Notes under the pieces: model-generated
Told to the model about the DNA's origin: nothing
The model's input: only the letters and a program-made list of their open reading frames with translations
Database searches by the model: none
In this document: positions 26,985 through 39,390 of the stretch, in pieces
Layout of the letters: each line of letters starts with the position of its first letter
Numbering within the stretch: position 1 is the first letter of the stretch
Position numbers and translations under genes: made by a program
NCBI GenBank assembly: GCA_024803745.1
Contig: JANJXV010000159.1
Span: forward strand, 804,498-868,497
Direction: 5' to 3'
Source: Megascapheus bottae
Lineage: Eukaryota; Chordata; Mammalia; Rodentia; Geomyidae
Length of the DNA stretch: 64,000 bases

Positions 26985-29490
26985 AGGTGTGTGAAATCAT
27001 AGAATGAAGGTTTGTGAAGTCACAGAATGGAGTTGTGTGAAGTCACATAATGAAGGTGTGTGAAGTCATAGAATGTAGGTGTGTGAACTCATAGAATGGA
27101 GGTGTGTGACGTCACAATGAAGTGTGTGAATTCATAGTATGGAGGTGTGTGAAGTCATAGAATGGAGGTGTGTGAAGTCAAAATGGAGGTGTGTGAAGTC
27201 ACAGAATGGAGGTTTGTGAAGTCATAGAATGGAGGTGTGTGAAGTCATAGAATGGAGGTGTGTGAAGTCATATAATGGAGGTGTGTGAAGTCACAGAATG
27301 GGGGTGTGTGAAGTCAGAATGGAGGTGTGAAGTCATAGAATGGAGGTGGGTGAAGTCATAGAAAGGAGGTGTGGGAAGTCATAGAATGGAGGAGTGTGAA
27401 GTCATAGAGAGGAGGTGAGTGAAGTCACAGATTCGAGGTCTGTGAAATCATAGAATTGAGGTGTGTGAAGTCAGAATGGAGGTGTGTGAAGTCATAGAAT
27501 GGAGGTGTGTGAACTCAATAAATGGAGGTGTGTGATTTCACAATGGAAGTGTGTGAAGTCATAGAATGGAGGTGTGTGAAGTCACAGAATGTATGTGTGT
27601 GAAGTCAAAATCGAGGTGTGTGACGTCCTAAAATGGAGGTGTGTGAAGTCATAGAATGGAGGTGAGTGAAATCATACAATAGAGGTTTGTGAAGTCACAG
27701 AATAGTGGTGTGTGAACTCAGAATGGAGGTGTGTGAAGTCACAGAATGGAGGTGTGTGAAGTCATAGCATGGACGTATGTGAAATCATACAATGGAAGTG
27801 TGTGAAGTCATAGAATGGAGGTGTGCGAAGTCATACAATGAAAGTGTGTGAAGTCATAGAATGGAGGTGTGTGAAGTCACAGAAGGGAGGTGTGTGAAGT
27901 CACATAATTGAGGTGTATGAAGTCAAAATGGAGGTGTGTGACGTCATAAAATAGAGGTGTGTGAAGTCATAGATTGGAGGTGTGAGAAATCATAGAATGG
28001 AGGTTTGTGAAGTCACAGAATGGAGGTGTGTGAAGTCACAGAATGGAGGTTTGTGAAGTCATAGAATGGAGGTATGTGAAGTCAAATTGGAGGGGTGTGA
28101 AGTCGGAGAATGGAGGTGTGTGAAGTCACAGAATGGAGGTGGATGAAGTCACAGAATGGAGATTTGTGAAGTCATAGAATGGAGGTGTGTGAAGTCACAG
28201 AATGGACAGGTATGAAGTCATAGAATGGAGGTGTGTGAAGTCACAGAATTAAGGTGTTTGAGGTCATATATTGGAGGTATGTGAAGTCAAACTTCATGTG
28301 CGAAGTCATAGAATGGAGGTGTGTGGAGTCACAGAATGGAGGTGTGTGAAGTCATAGAATGGAGGTGTGTGAACTCACAGAATGGAGGTGTGTGAATTCA
28401 TAGAATGGAGGTGTGTGATGTCACAGAATGGAGGTGTGTGAAGTCACAGAATGGAGGTTTGTGAAGTCATAGACTGGAGGTATGTGAAGTCAAATTGGAG
28501 GGATGTGAAGTCGGAGAATGGAGGTGTGTGAAGTCACAGAATGGAGGGGTGTGAAGTCACAAAATGGAGGTGTGGTAAGTCAAAGAATGGAGGTGTGTGA
28601 AGTCATAGAATGGAGGTGTGTGAAGTCATAGAATATATGTTTGTGAAGTAAGAATGAAGGTGTGTGAAGTCATAGATTGGAGGTGTGTGAAGTCACAGAA
28701 TGGAGGTGTGTGAAGTGATAGAATGGAGGTGTGTGAAGTGATAGAATGGAGGTGTGTGAAGTCATATAATGGAGGTGTGTGAAGTCACATAATGGAGGTG
28801 TGTGAAGTCAGAATGGAGGTGTGAAGTTATAGAATGGAGGTGGGTGAAGTCATAGAAAGGAGGTGTGTGAAGTCATAGAATGGAGGAGTGTGAAGTCATA
28901 GATTGGAGGTGAGTGAAGTCAGAGATTCCAGGTCTGTGAAGTCATAGAAAGGAAGTGTGTGAAGTCAGATTGGAGGTGTGTGAACTCATAGAATGGAGGT
29001 GTGTGATGTCACAATGGAAGTGTGTGACGTCATAGAATGGAGGTGTGTGAAGTCACAGAATGGAGGTGTGTGAAGTCAAAATGGAGGTGTGTGACGTCCT
29101 AAAATGGAGGTGTGTGAAAACATAGAATGGAGGTTTGTGAAGTCACAGAATGGAGGTGTGTGAACTCAGAATGGAGGTGTGTAAAGTCACAGAATGGAGG
29201 TGTGTGAAGTCATAGCATGGAGGTATGTGAAATCATAGAAAGGAGGTTTGCGAAGTCATAGAATGGAGGTGTATGCAGTCATAGAATGGAGGGGTGTGAA
29301 GTCAGAGTGGAGTTGTGTGAAGTCATAGAATGGAGGTGTGTGAACTCATTAATTGGAGGTGTGTGACGTCACAATGGAAGTGTGTGAAGTCATAGAATGG
29401 AGGTGTGTGAAGTCACAGAATGGAGGTGTGTGAAGTCAAAATGGAGGTGTGTGACGTCCTAAAATGGAGGTGTGTGAAGTCATAGAATGG
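26964..29490 (-). repeat. Junction-side block, recurs about 27.1-27.25 kb to the right
   Basis: Matches about 54215-56635. TCACAGAATGGGGG is at 27291 and 54542 (27251 bp), and TCAAACTT(C/G)ATG at 28287 and 55539 (27252 bp). GTGACGTCCT is at 29451 and 56590 (27139 bp), the drop reflecting loss of a GTTTGTGAAGTAAGAATG-containing stretch in the right copy near 55.86 kb. The block includes CACAGATTCGAGGTCTG (near 27426) and the TTTTAGGACGTC-type monomer in reverse complement near 27626. Confidence 0.85.
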
Positions 29491-32480
29491 AGATGTGTGA
29501 AGTTATAGAATGTAGGTGTGTGAAGTCATAGAATATATGTTTGTGAAGTAAGAATGAAGGTGTGTGTAGTCATAGAATGGAGGTGTGTGAAGTCATAGAA
29601 TGGAGGTGTGTGAAGTCATATAATGGAGGGGTGTGAAGTCACATAATGGAGGTGTTTGAAGTCAGAATGGAGGTGTGAAGTTATAGAATGGAGGTGAGTG
29701 AAGTCATAGAAAGGAGGTGTGGGAAGTCATAGAATGGAGGAGTGTGAAGTCATAGAGTGGAGGTGAGTGAAGTCACAGATTCCAGGTATGTGAAGACATA
29801 GAATGGAAGTGTGTGAAGTCAGATTGGAGGTGTGTGAAGTCATAGAATGGAGTTGTGTGAACTCATAGAATGGAGGTGTGTGAGGTCATAGAATGGAGGT
29901 GTGTGAAGTCACAGAATGGAGGTGTGTGAACTCACAGAATGGAGGTGTGTGAAGTCACAGAATGGAGGTGTGTGAAGTCTCAGAATGGAGGTGTGTGAAA
30001 ACATATAATGGAGTTTTGTGAAGTCACAGAATGGAGGTGTGTGAACTCAGAATGGAGGTGTGTGAAGTCACAGAATGGAAGTGTGTAAAGTCATAGCATG
30101 GACGTATGTGAAATCATAGAATGGAGGTTTGCGAAGTCACAGAATGGAGGTGTGTGAAGTCAAAATGGAGGTGTGTGACGTCCTAAAATGGAGGTCTGTG
30201 AAGTCATAGAATGGAGGTGTGTGAAATCATACAATGGAGGTTTGTGAAGTCACAGAATGGAGGTGTGTGAACTCAGAATGGAGGTGTGTGAAGTCACAGA
30301 ATGGAGCTGTGTGAAGTCATAGCATGGAGGTATGTGAAATCATAGAACGGAAGTGTGTGAAGTCATAGAATGGAGGTGTGCGAAGTCATACAATGAAGGT
30401 GTGTGAAGTCATAGAATGGAGGTGTGTGAAGTCACAGAAGGGAGGTGTGTGAAGTCACATAATGGAGGGGTGTGAAGTCAAAATGGAGGTGTGTGACGTC
30501 ATAAAATAGAGGTGCGTGAAGTCATAGATTGGAGGTGTGTGAAATCATAGAATGGAGGTTTGTGAAGTCACAGAATGGAGGTGTGTGAAGTCACAGAATG
30601 GAGGTTTGTGAAGTCACAGAATGGAGGTATGTGAAGTCAAATGGGAGGGGTGTGAAGTCGGAGAATGGAAATGTGTGAAGTCACAGAATGGAGGTGGGTG
30701 AACTCACAGAATGGAGATGTGTGAAGTCATAGAATGGAGGTGTGTGAAGTCACAGAATGGACGGGTATGAAGTCATAGAATGGAGGTGTGTAAAGTCACA
30801 GAATTGAGGTGTTTGAGGTCATATATTGGAGGTGTGTGAGTCAAACTTGATGTGTGAAGTCATAGAATGGAGGTGTGTAGAGTCACAGAATGGAGGTGTG
30901 TGAAGTCATAGAATGGAGGTGTGTGAAGTCACAGACTGGAGGTGTGTGAATTCATAGAATGGAGGTGTGAGATGTCACAAAATGGAGGTGTGTGAAGTCA
31001 CAGAATGGAGGTTTGTGAAGTCATAGAATGGAGGTATGTGAAGTCAATTTGGAGGGATGTGAAGTCGGAGAATGGAGGTGTGTGAAGTCACAGAATGGAG
31101 GGGTGTGAAGTCACACAATGGCGGTTTGTGAAATCACACAATGGAGGTGTGGTAAGTCAACGAATGGAGGTGTGTGAAGTCATAGAATGGAGGTGTGTGA
31201 AGTCATAGAATATATGTTTGTGAAGTAAGAATGAAGGTGTGTGAAGTCATAGAATGGAGGTGTGTGAAGTCACAGAATGGAGGTGTGTGAAGTCATAGAA
31301 TGGAGGTGTGTGAAGTCACATAATGGAGGTGTGTGAAGTCAGAATGGAGGTGTGAAGTTATAGAATGGAGGTGAGTGAAGTCATAGAAAGGAGGTGTGGG
31401 AAGTCATAGAATGGAGGAGTGTGAAGTCATAGAGTGGAGGTGAGTGAAGTCACAGATTCCAGGTCTGTGAAGTCATAGAATGGAAGTGTGTGAAGTCAGA
31501 TTGGAGGTGTGTGAAGTCATAGAATGGAGGTGTGTGAACTCATAGAATGGAGGTGTGTGATGTCACAATGGAAGTGAGTGAAGTCATAGAATGGAGGTGT
31601 GTGAAGTCACAGAATGGAGGTGTGTGAAGTCAAAATGGAGGTGTGTGACGTCCTAAAATGGAGGTGTGTGAAAACATAGAATGGAGTTTTGTGAAGTCAC
31701 AGAATGGAGGTGTGTGAAGTCATAGCACGGAGGTATGTGAAATCATAGAATGGAGGTTTGCGAAGTCATAGAATGGATGTATGTGAAGTCATAGAATGGA
31801 GGGGTGTTAAGTCACAGAATGGAGGTGTGTGAAGTCACAGAATGGAGGTTTGCGAAGTCATAGAATGGAATTGTGTGAAGTCATAGAATGTATGTTTGTG
31901 AAGTAAGAATGAAGGTGTGTGAAGTCATAGAATGGAGGTGTGTGAAGTCACAGAATGGAGGTGTGTGAAGTCATAGGATGGAGGTGAGTGAAGTCATAGA
32001 ATGGAGGTGTGTGAAGTCATAGAATGGAGGTGTGTGAAGTCACAGAATGGAGGTGTGTGAAGTCAAAATGGAGGTGTGTGATGTCCTAAAATGGAGGTGT
32101 GTGAAATCATAGAATGGAGGTGTGTGAAATCATAGAATGAAGGTTTGTGAAGTCACAGAATGGAGTTGTGTGAAGTCATATAATGAAGGTGTGTGAAGTC
32201 ATAGAATGGAGGTGTGTGAACTCATAGAATGTAGGTGTGTGAAGTCACAATGGAAGTGTGTGAATTCATAGTATGGAGGTGTGCGAAGTCACAGAATGGA
32301 GGGGTGTGAAGTCAAAATGGAGGTATGTGAAGTCACAGAATGGAGGTGTGTGAAGTCATAGCATGGAGGTTTGTGAAATCATAGAATGGAAGTGTGTGAA
32401 GTCATAGAATGGAGGTGTGTGCAGTCATACAATGAAGGTGTGTAAAGTCATAGAATGGAGGTGTGTGAAGTCACAGAAGG
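29490..32480 (-). repeat. Right-arm satellite with partial match at ~26.6 kb spacing
   Basis: About 30200-31260 matches about 56840-57870: TGAGTCAAACTTGATG-type marker (TCAAACTTGA) at 30841 and 57459, and TCAACGAATGGAGG at 31157 and 57775, both offset 26618. The rest is standard monomers carrying GTGACGTCCTAAAATGG and ATGTTTGTGAAGTAAGAATG variants. No gene or RNA feature seen. Confidence 0.8.
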
Positions 32481-33665
32481 GAGGTGTGTGAAGTCACATA
32501 ATGGAGGTGTGTGAAGTCAAAATGGAGGTGTGTGACGTCATAAATTGGAGGTGTGCGAAGTCATAGATTGGAGGTGTGTGAAATCAAAGAATGGAGGTTT
32601 GTGAAGTCACAGAATGGAGGTGTGTGAAGTCACAGAATGGAGGTTTGTGAAGTCATAGAATGGAGGTATGTGAAGTCAAATTGGAGGGGTGTGAAGTCGG
32701 ACAATGGAGGTGTGTGAAGTCATAGAATGTATGTTTGTCAAGTAAGAATGAAGGTGTGTGAAGTCATGGAATGGAGGTGTGTGAAGTCACAGAATGGAAG
32801 TGTGTGAAGTTATAGAATGGAGGTGTGTGAAGTCATAGAATGGAGCTGTGTGAAGTCACAGAATGGAGGTGTGTGAAGTCAGAGAATGGAGGTGTGTGAA
32901 GTCATAGAATGTATGTTTGTCAAGTAAGAATGAAGGTGTGTGAAGTCATGGAATGGAGGTGTGTGAAGTCACAGAATTGGAGTGTGTGAAGTTATAGAAT
33001 GGAGGTGTGTGAAGTCATAGAATGGAGGTGTGTGAAATCATATAATGGAGGTGTATGAAGTCGGAATGGAGGTGTGTGACGTCATATAATGGAGGTGTGT
33101 GAAGTCAAAATGGAGGTGTGTGACGTCATAAATTGGAGGTGTGCGAAGTCATAGATTGGAGGTGTGTGAAATCAAAGAATGGAGGTTTGTGAAGTCACAG
33201 AATGGAGGTGTGTGAAGTCACAGAATGGAGGTTTGTGAAGTCATAGAATGGAGGTATGTGAAGTCAAATTGGAGGGGTGTGAAGTCGGAGAATGGAGGTG
33301 TGTGAAGTCATAGAATGTATGTTTGTCATGTAAGAATGAAGGTGTGTGAAATCATGGAATGGAGGTGTGTGAAATCACTGAATGGAAGTGTGTGAAGTTA
33401 TAGAATGGAGGTGTGTGACGTCATAGAATGGAGCTGTGTGAAGTCACAGAATGGAGGTGTGTGAAGTCAGAGAATGGAGGTGTGTGAAGTCATAGAATGT
33501 ATGTTTGTCAAATAAGAATGAAGGTGTGTTATGTCATGGAATGGAGGTGTGTGAAGTCACAGAATGGAAGTGTGTGAAGTTATAGAATGGAGGTGTGTGA
33601 AGTCATAGAATGGAGGTGTGTGAAGTCATATAATGGAGGTGTATGAAGTCAGAATGGAGGTGTGT
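32480..33665 (-). repeat. 588-bp tandem duplication containing a nested 182-bp duplication
   Basis: The marker TGTTTGTCA occurs at 32732, 32914, 33320 and 33502. The spacings are 182, 406 and 182, so a 182-bp unit (seven 23-mers plus one 21-mer) was duplicated and the result was then duplicated at 588 bp. TGACGTCATAAATTGG at 32533 and 33121 confirms the 588 offset. The second copy gains 46 bp (two monomers) near 33.67 kb, shifting the offset to 634. Confidence 0.85.
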
Positions 33666-35420
33666 GAAGTCATAGAATGGAGGTATGTGAACTCATAGAA
33701 TGGAGGTGTGTGACGTCATATAATGGAGGTGTGTGAAGTCAAAATGGAGGTGTGTGGCGTCATAAATTGGAGGTGTGTGAAGACATAGATTGGAGTTGTA
33801 TGAAATCAAAGAATGGAGGTCTGTGAAGTCATAGAATGGAGGTGTATGAAGTCAGAATGGAGGTTTGTGTAGTCATAGAATGGAGGTATGTGAACTCATA
33901 GAATGGAAGTGTGTGACATCAAAATGGAAGTGTGTGAAGTCATAGAATGGAGGTGTGTGAAGTCACAGAATGGAGGTGTGTGAAGTCAAAATGGAGGTGT
34001 GTGACGTCCTAAAATGGAGGTTTGTGAAGTCATAGAATGGAGGTGAGTGAAATCATAGAATGGAGGTTTGCGAAGTCACAGAATGGAGGTGTGTGAACTC
34101 AGAATGGAGATGTGTGAAGTCACAGAATGGAGGTGTGTGAAGTCAGAATGGAGGTGTGTGAAGTCATAGAATGGAGGTATGTGAACTCATAGAATGGAAG
34201 TGTGTGACGTCACAATGGAAGTGTGTGAAGTCATAGAATGGAGGTGTGTGAAGTCACAGAATGGAGGTGTGTGAAGTCAAAATGGAGGTGTGTGACGTCC
34301 TAAAATGGAGGTTTGTGAAGTCATAGAATGGAGGTGAGTGAAATCATAGAATGGAGGTTTGCGAAGTCACAGAATGGAGGTGTGTGAACTCAGAATGGAG
34401 GTGTGTGAAGTCACAGAATGGAGGTGTGTGAAGTCAAAATGGAGGTGTGTGATGCCCTAAAATGGAGTTGTGTGAAGTCATATAATGGAGGTGTGTGAAA
34501 TCATAGAATGAAGGTTTGTGAAGTCACAGAATGGAATTGTGTGAAGTCATATAATGAAGTTGTGTGAAGTCATAGCATGGAGGTATGTGAAATCATAGAA
34601 TGGAAGTGTGTGAAGTCATAGAATGGAGGTGTGTGAAGTCACAGAAGTGAGGTGTGTGAAGTCACATAATGGAGGTATGTAAAGTCAAAATGGAGGTGTG
34701 TGACGTCATAAAATAGAGGTGTGTGAAGTCATAGATTGGAGGTGTGTGAAATCATAGAATGGAGGTTTGTGAAGTCACAGAATGGAGGTGTGTGAAGTCA
34801 CAGAATGGAGGTATGTGAAGTCAAATTGGAGGGGTGTGAAGTCGGAGAATGGAAGTGTGTGAAGTCACAGAATGGAGGTGGGTGAAGTCACAGAATGGAG
34901 ATGTGTGAAGTCATAGAATGGAGGTGTGTGAAGTCACAGAATGGACGGGTATGAAGTCATAGAATGGAGGTGTGTGAAGTCACAGAATTGAGGTGTTTGA
35001 GGTCATATATTGGAGGTGTGTGAGTCAAACTTGATGTGTGAAGTCATAGAATGGAGTTGTGTGGAGTCACAGAATGGAGGTGTGTGAAGTCATAGAATGG
35101 AACTGTGTGAAGTCACAGACTGGAGGTGTGTGAATTCATAGAATGGAGGTGTGAGATGTCACAGAATGGAGGTGTGTGAAGTCACAGAATGGAGGTTTGT
35201 GATGTCATAGAATGGAGGCATGTGAAGTCAAATTGGAGGGATGTGAAGTCGGGAATGGAGGTGTGTGAAGTCACAGAATGGAGGGGTGTGAAGTCACAGA
35301 ATGGAGGTGTGGTAAGTCAACGAATAGAGGTGTGTGAAGTCATAGAATGGAGGTGTGTGAAGTCATAGAATACATGTTTGTGAAGTAAGAATGAAGGTGT
35401 GTGAAGTCATAGAATGTAGG
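33665..35420 (-). repeat. Right-arm satellite, short local duplications only
   Basis: Standard monomers. A local near-repeat is visible between about 33.90-34.11 kb and 34.19-34.41 kb: the same series of TGTGACATC/TGTGACGTCAC, GACGTCCTAAAATGGAGG and TTTGCGAAGTCACAG monomers. A TCAAACTTGATG marker lies at 35025. No gene seen. Confidence 0.7.
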
Positions 35421-38400
35421 TGTGTGAAGTCATATAATGGAGGTGTGTGAAGTCACATAATGGAGGTGTTTGAAGTCAGAATGGAGGTGTGAAGTTATAG
35501 AATGGAGGTGAGTGAAGTCATAGAAAGGAGGTGTGGGAAGTCATAGAATGGAGGAGTGTGAAGTCACAGAGTGGAGGTGAGTGAAGTCACAGATTCCAGG
35601 TCTGTGAAGTCATAGAATGGAAGTGTGTGAAGTCAGATTGGAGGTGTGTGAAGTCATAGAATGGAGTTGTGTGAACTCATAGAATGGAGGTGTGTGAAAA
35701 CATAGAATGGAGTTTTGTGAAGTCACAGAATGGAGGTGTGTGAACTCAGAATGGAGGTGTGTGAAGTCACAGAATGGAGGTGTGTGAAGTCATACCATGG
35801 AGGTATGTGAAATCATAAAATGGAGGTTTGCGAAGTCACAGAATGGAGGTGTGTGAAGTCAAAATTGAGGTGTGTGACGTCCTAAAATGGAGGTGTGTGA
35901 AGTCATAGAATGGAGGTGTGTGAAATCATACAATGGAGGTTTGTGAAGTCACAGAATGGAGGTTTGTGAACTCAGAATGGAGGTGTGTGAAGTCACAGAA
36001 TGGAGGTGTGTGAAGTCATAGCATGGAGGTATGTGAAATCATAGAATGGAAGTGTGTGAAGTCATAGAATATATGTTTGTGAAGTAAGAATGAAGGTGTG
36101 TGAAGTCATAGAATGGAGGTGTGTGAAGTCACAGAATGGAGGTGTGTGAAGTCATAGAATGGAGGTGTGTGAAGTCACATAATGGAGGTGTGTGATGTCA
36201 GAATGGAGGTGTGAAGTTATAGAATGGAGGTGAGTGAAGTCATAGAAAGGAGGTGTGGGAAGTCATAGAATGGAGGAGTGTGAAGTCATAGAGTGGAGGT
36301 GAGTGAAGTCACAGATTCCAGGTCTGTGAAGTCATAGAATGGAAGTGTGTGAAGTCAGATTGGAGGTGTGTGAAGTCATAGAATGGAGGTGTGTGAACTC
36401 ATAGAATGGAGGTGTGTGATGTCACAATGGAAGTGTGTGAAGTCATAGAATGGAGGTGTGTAAAGTCACAGAATGGAGGTGTGTGAAGTCAAAATGGAGG
36501 TGTGTGACGTCCTAAAATGGAGGTGGGTGAAAACATAGAATGGAGTTTTGTGAAGTCACAGAATGGAGGTGTGTGAACTCAGAATGGAGGTGTGTGAAGT
36601 CACAGAATGGAGGTGTGTGAAGTCATAGCATGGAGGTATGTGAAATCATAGAATGGAGGTTTGTGAAATCATAGAATGGATGTGTGTGAAGTCATAGAAT
36701 GGAGGGGTGTGAAGCCACAGAATGGAGGTGTGTGAAGTCACAGAATGGAGGTTTGCGAAGTCATAGAATGGAGGTGTGTGAAGTCATAGAATGTATGTTT
36801 GTGAAGTAAGAATGAAGGTGTGTGAAGACATAGAATGGAGGTGTGTGAAGTCACAGAATGGAGGTGTGTGAAGTCATAGAATGGAGGTGTGTGAAGTCAT
36901 ATAATGGAGGTGTGTGAAGTCACAGAATGGAGGTGTGTGAAGTCAAAATGGAGGTGTGTGATGTCCTAAAATGGAGGTGTGTGAAATCATAGAATGGAGG
37001 TGTGTGAAATCATAGAATGAAGGTTTGTGAAGTCACAGAATGGAGTTGTGTGAAGTCATATAATGACGGTGTGTGAAGTCATAGGATGGAGGTGTGTGAA
37101 CTCATAGAATGTAGGTGTGTGAAGTCACAATGGACGTGTGTGAATTCATAGTATGGAGGTGTGTGAAGTCACAGAATGGAGGTGTGTGAAGTCAAAATAG
37201 AGGTGTGTGAAGTCACAGAATGGAGGTGTGTGAAGTCATAGCATGGAGGTATGTGAAATCATAGAAAGGAAGTGTGTGAAGTCATAGAATGGAGGTGTGT
37301 GCAGTCATACAATGAAGGTGTGTGAAGTCATAGAATGGAGGTTTGTGAAGTCACAGAAGGGAGGTGTGTGAAGTCACATAATGGAGGTGTGTGAAGTCAA
37401 AATGGAGGTGTGTGTCGTCATAAATTGGAGGTGTGCGAAGTCATAGATTGGAGGTGTGTGAAATCAAAGAATGGAGGTTTGTGAAGTCACAGAATGGAGG
37501 TGTGTGAAGTCACAGAATGGAGGTTTGTGAAGTCATAGAATGGAGGTATGTGAAGTCAAATTGGAGGGGTGTGAAGTCGGAGAATGGAGGTGTGTGAAGT
37601 CACAGAATGGAGCTGTGTGAAGTCACAGAATGGAGGTGTGTGAAGTCAGAGAATAGAGGTGTGTGAAGTCATAGAATGTATGTTTGTCAAGTAAGAATGA
37701 AGGTGTGTGAAGTCATGGAATGGAGGTGTGTGAAGTCACAGAATGGAAGTGTGTGAAGTTATAGAATGGAGGTGTGTGAAGTCATAGAATGGAGGTGTGT
37801 GAAGTCATATAATGGAGGTGTATGAAGTCAGAATGGAGGTGTGTGAAGTCATAGAATGGAGGTATGTGAACTCATAGAATGGAGGTGTATGACGTCATAT
37901 AATGGAGGTGTGTGAAGTCAAAATGGAGGTGTGTGACGTCATAAATTGGAGGTGTGTGAAGTCATAGATTGGAGGTGTGTGAAATCAAAGAATGGAGGTC
38001 TGTGAAGTCATAGAATGGAGGTGTATGAAGTCAGAATGGAGGTGTGTGAAATCATAGAATGGAGGTATGTGAACTCATAGAATGGAGGTGTGTGACGTCA
38101 CAATGGAAGTGTGTGAAGTCATAGAATGGAGGTGTGTGAAGTCACAGAATGGAGGTGTGTGAAGTCATAGAGTGGAGGTGTGTGACGTCCTAAAATGGAG
38201 GTTTGTAAAGTCATAGAATGGAGGTGAGTGAAATCATAGAATGGAGGTTTGCGAAGTCACAGAATGGAGGTGTGTGAACTCAGAATGGAGGTGTGTGAAG
38301 TCACAGAATGGAGGTGTGTGAAGTCAAAATGGAGGTGTGTGATGTCCTAAAATGGAGGTGTGTGAAGTCATAGAATGGAGGAGTGTGAAATCATAGAATG

Positions 38401-39390
38401 AAGGTTTGTGAAGTCACAGAATGGAGTTGTGTGAAGTCATATAATGAAGGTGTGTGGAGTCATAGAATGGAGGTAGGTAAAATCATAGAATGGAAGTGTG
38501 TGAAGTCATAGAATGGAGGTGTGCGAAGTCATACAATGAAGGTGTGTGAAGTCATAGAATGGAGGTGTGTGAAGTCACAGAAGTGAGGTGTGTGAAGTCA
38601 CAAAATGGAGGTATGTAAAGTCAAAATGGAGGTGTGTGACGTCATAAAATAGAGGTGTGTGAAGTCATAGATTGGAGGTGTGTGAAATCATAGAATGGAG
38701 GTTTGTGAAGTCACAGAATGGAGGTGTGTGAAGTCACAGAATGGAGGTATGTGAAGTCAAATTGGAGGGGTGTGAAGTCGGAGAATGGAAGTGTGTGAAG
38801 TCACAGAATGGAGGTGGGTGAAGTCACAGAATGGAGATGTGTGAAGTCATAGAATGGAGGTGTGTGAAGTCACAGAATGGACGGGTATGAAGTCATAGAA
38901 TGGAGGTGTGTGAAGTCACAGAATTGAGGTGTTTGAGGTCATATATTGGAGGTGTGTGAGTCAAACTTGATGTGTGAAGTCATAGAATGGAGGTGTGTGG
39001 AGTCACAGAATGGAGGTGTGAGAAGTCATAGAATGGAAGTGTGTGAAGTCACAGACTGGAGGTGTGTGAATTCATAGAATGGAGGTGTGAGATGTCACAG
39101 AATGGAGGTGTGTGAAGTCGAGGAATGGAGGTTTGTGAAGTCATAGAATGGAGGCATGTGAAGTCAAATTGGAGGGATGTGAAGTCGGAGAATGGAGGTG
39201 TGTGAAGTCACAGAATGGAGGGGTGTGAAGTCACAGAATGGAGGTGTGTGAAGTCACAGAATGGAGGTGTGGTAAGTCAACGAATGGAGGTGTGTGAATT
39301 CATAGAATGGAGGTGTGTGAAGTAATAGAATACATGTTTGTGAAGTAAGAATGAAGGTGTGTGAAGTCATAGAATGGAGGTGTGTGAAGT
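35420..39390 (-). repeat. About 4-kb block, first copy of the 5590-bp-spaced duplication
   Basis: Matches about 41010-44980. The GTGAAAACATAGAATGG block is near 35691 and 41281 (CATAGAATGGAG at 35701 and 41291), GAAGCCACAG at 36711 and 42301, TGTTTGTCAA at 37681 and 43271, and TCAAACTTGA at 38961 and 44551; all offset 5590. To the left of 35420 the offset is 5544 because the downstream copy holds two extra 23-bp monomers near 40.95 kb. Confidence 0.92.
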
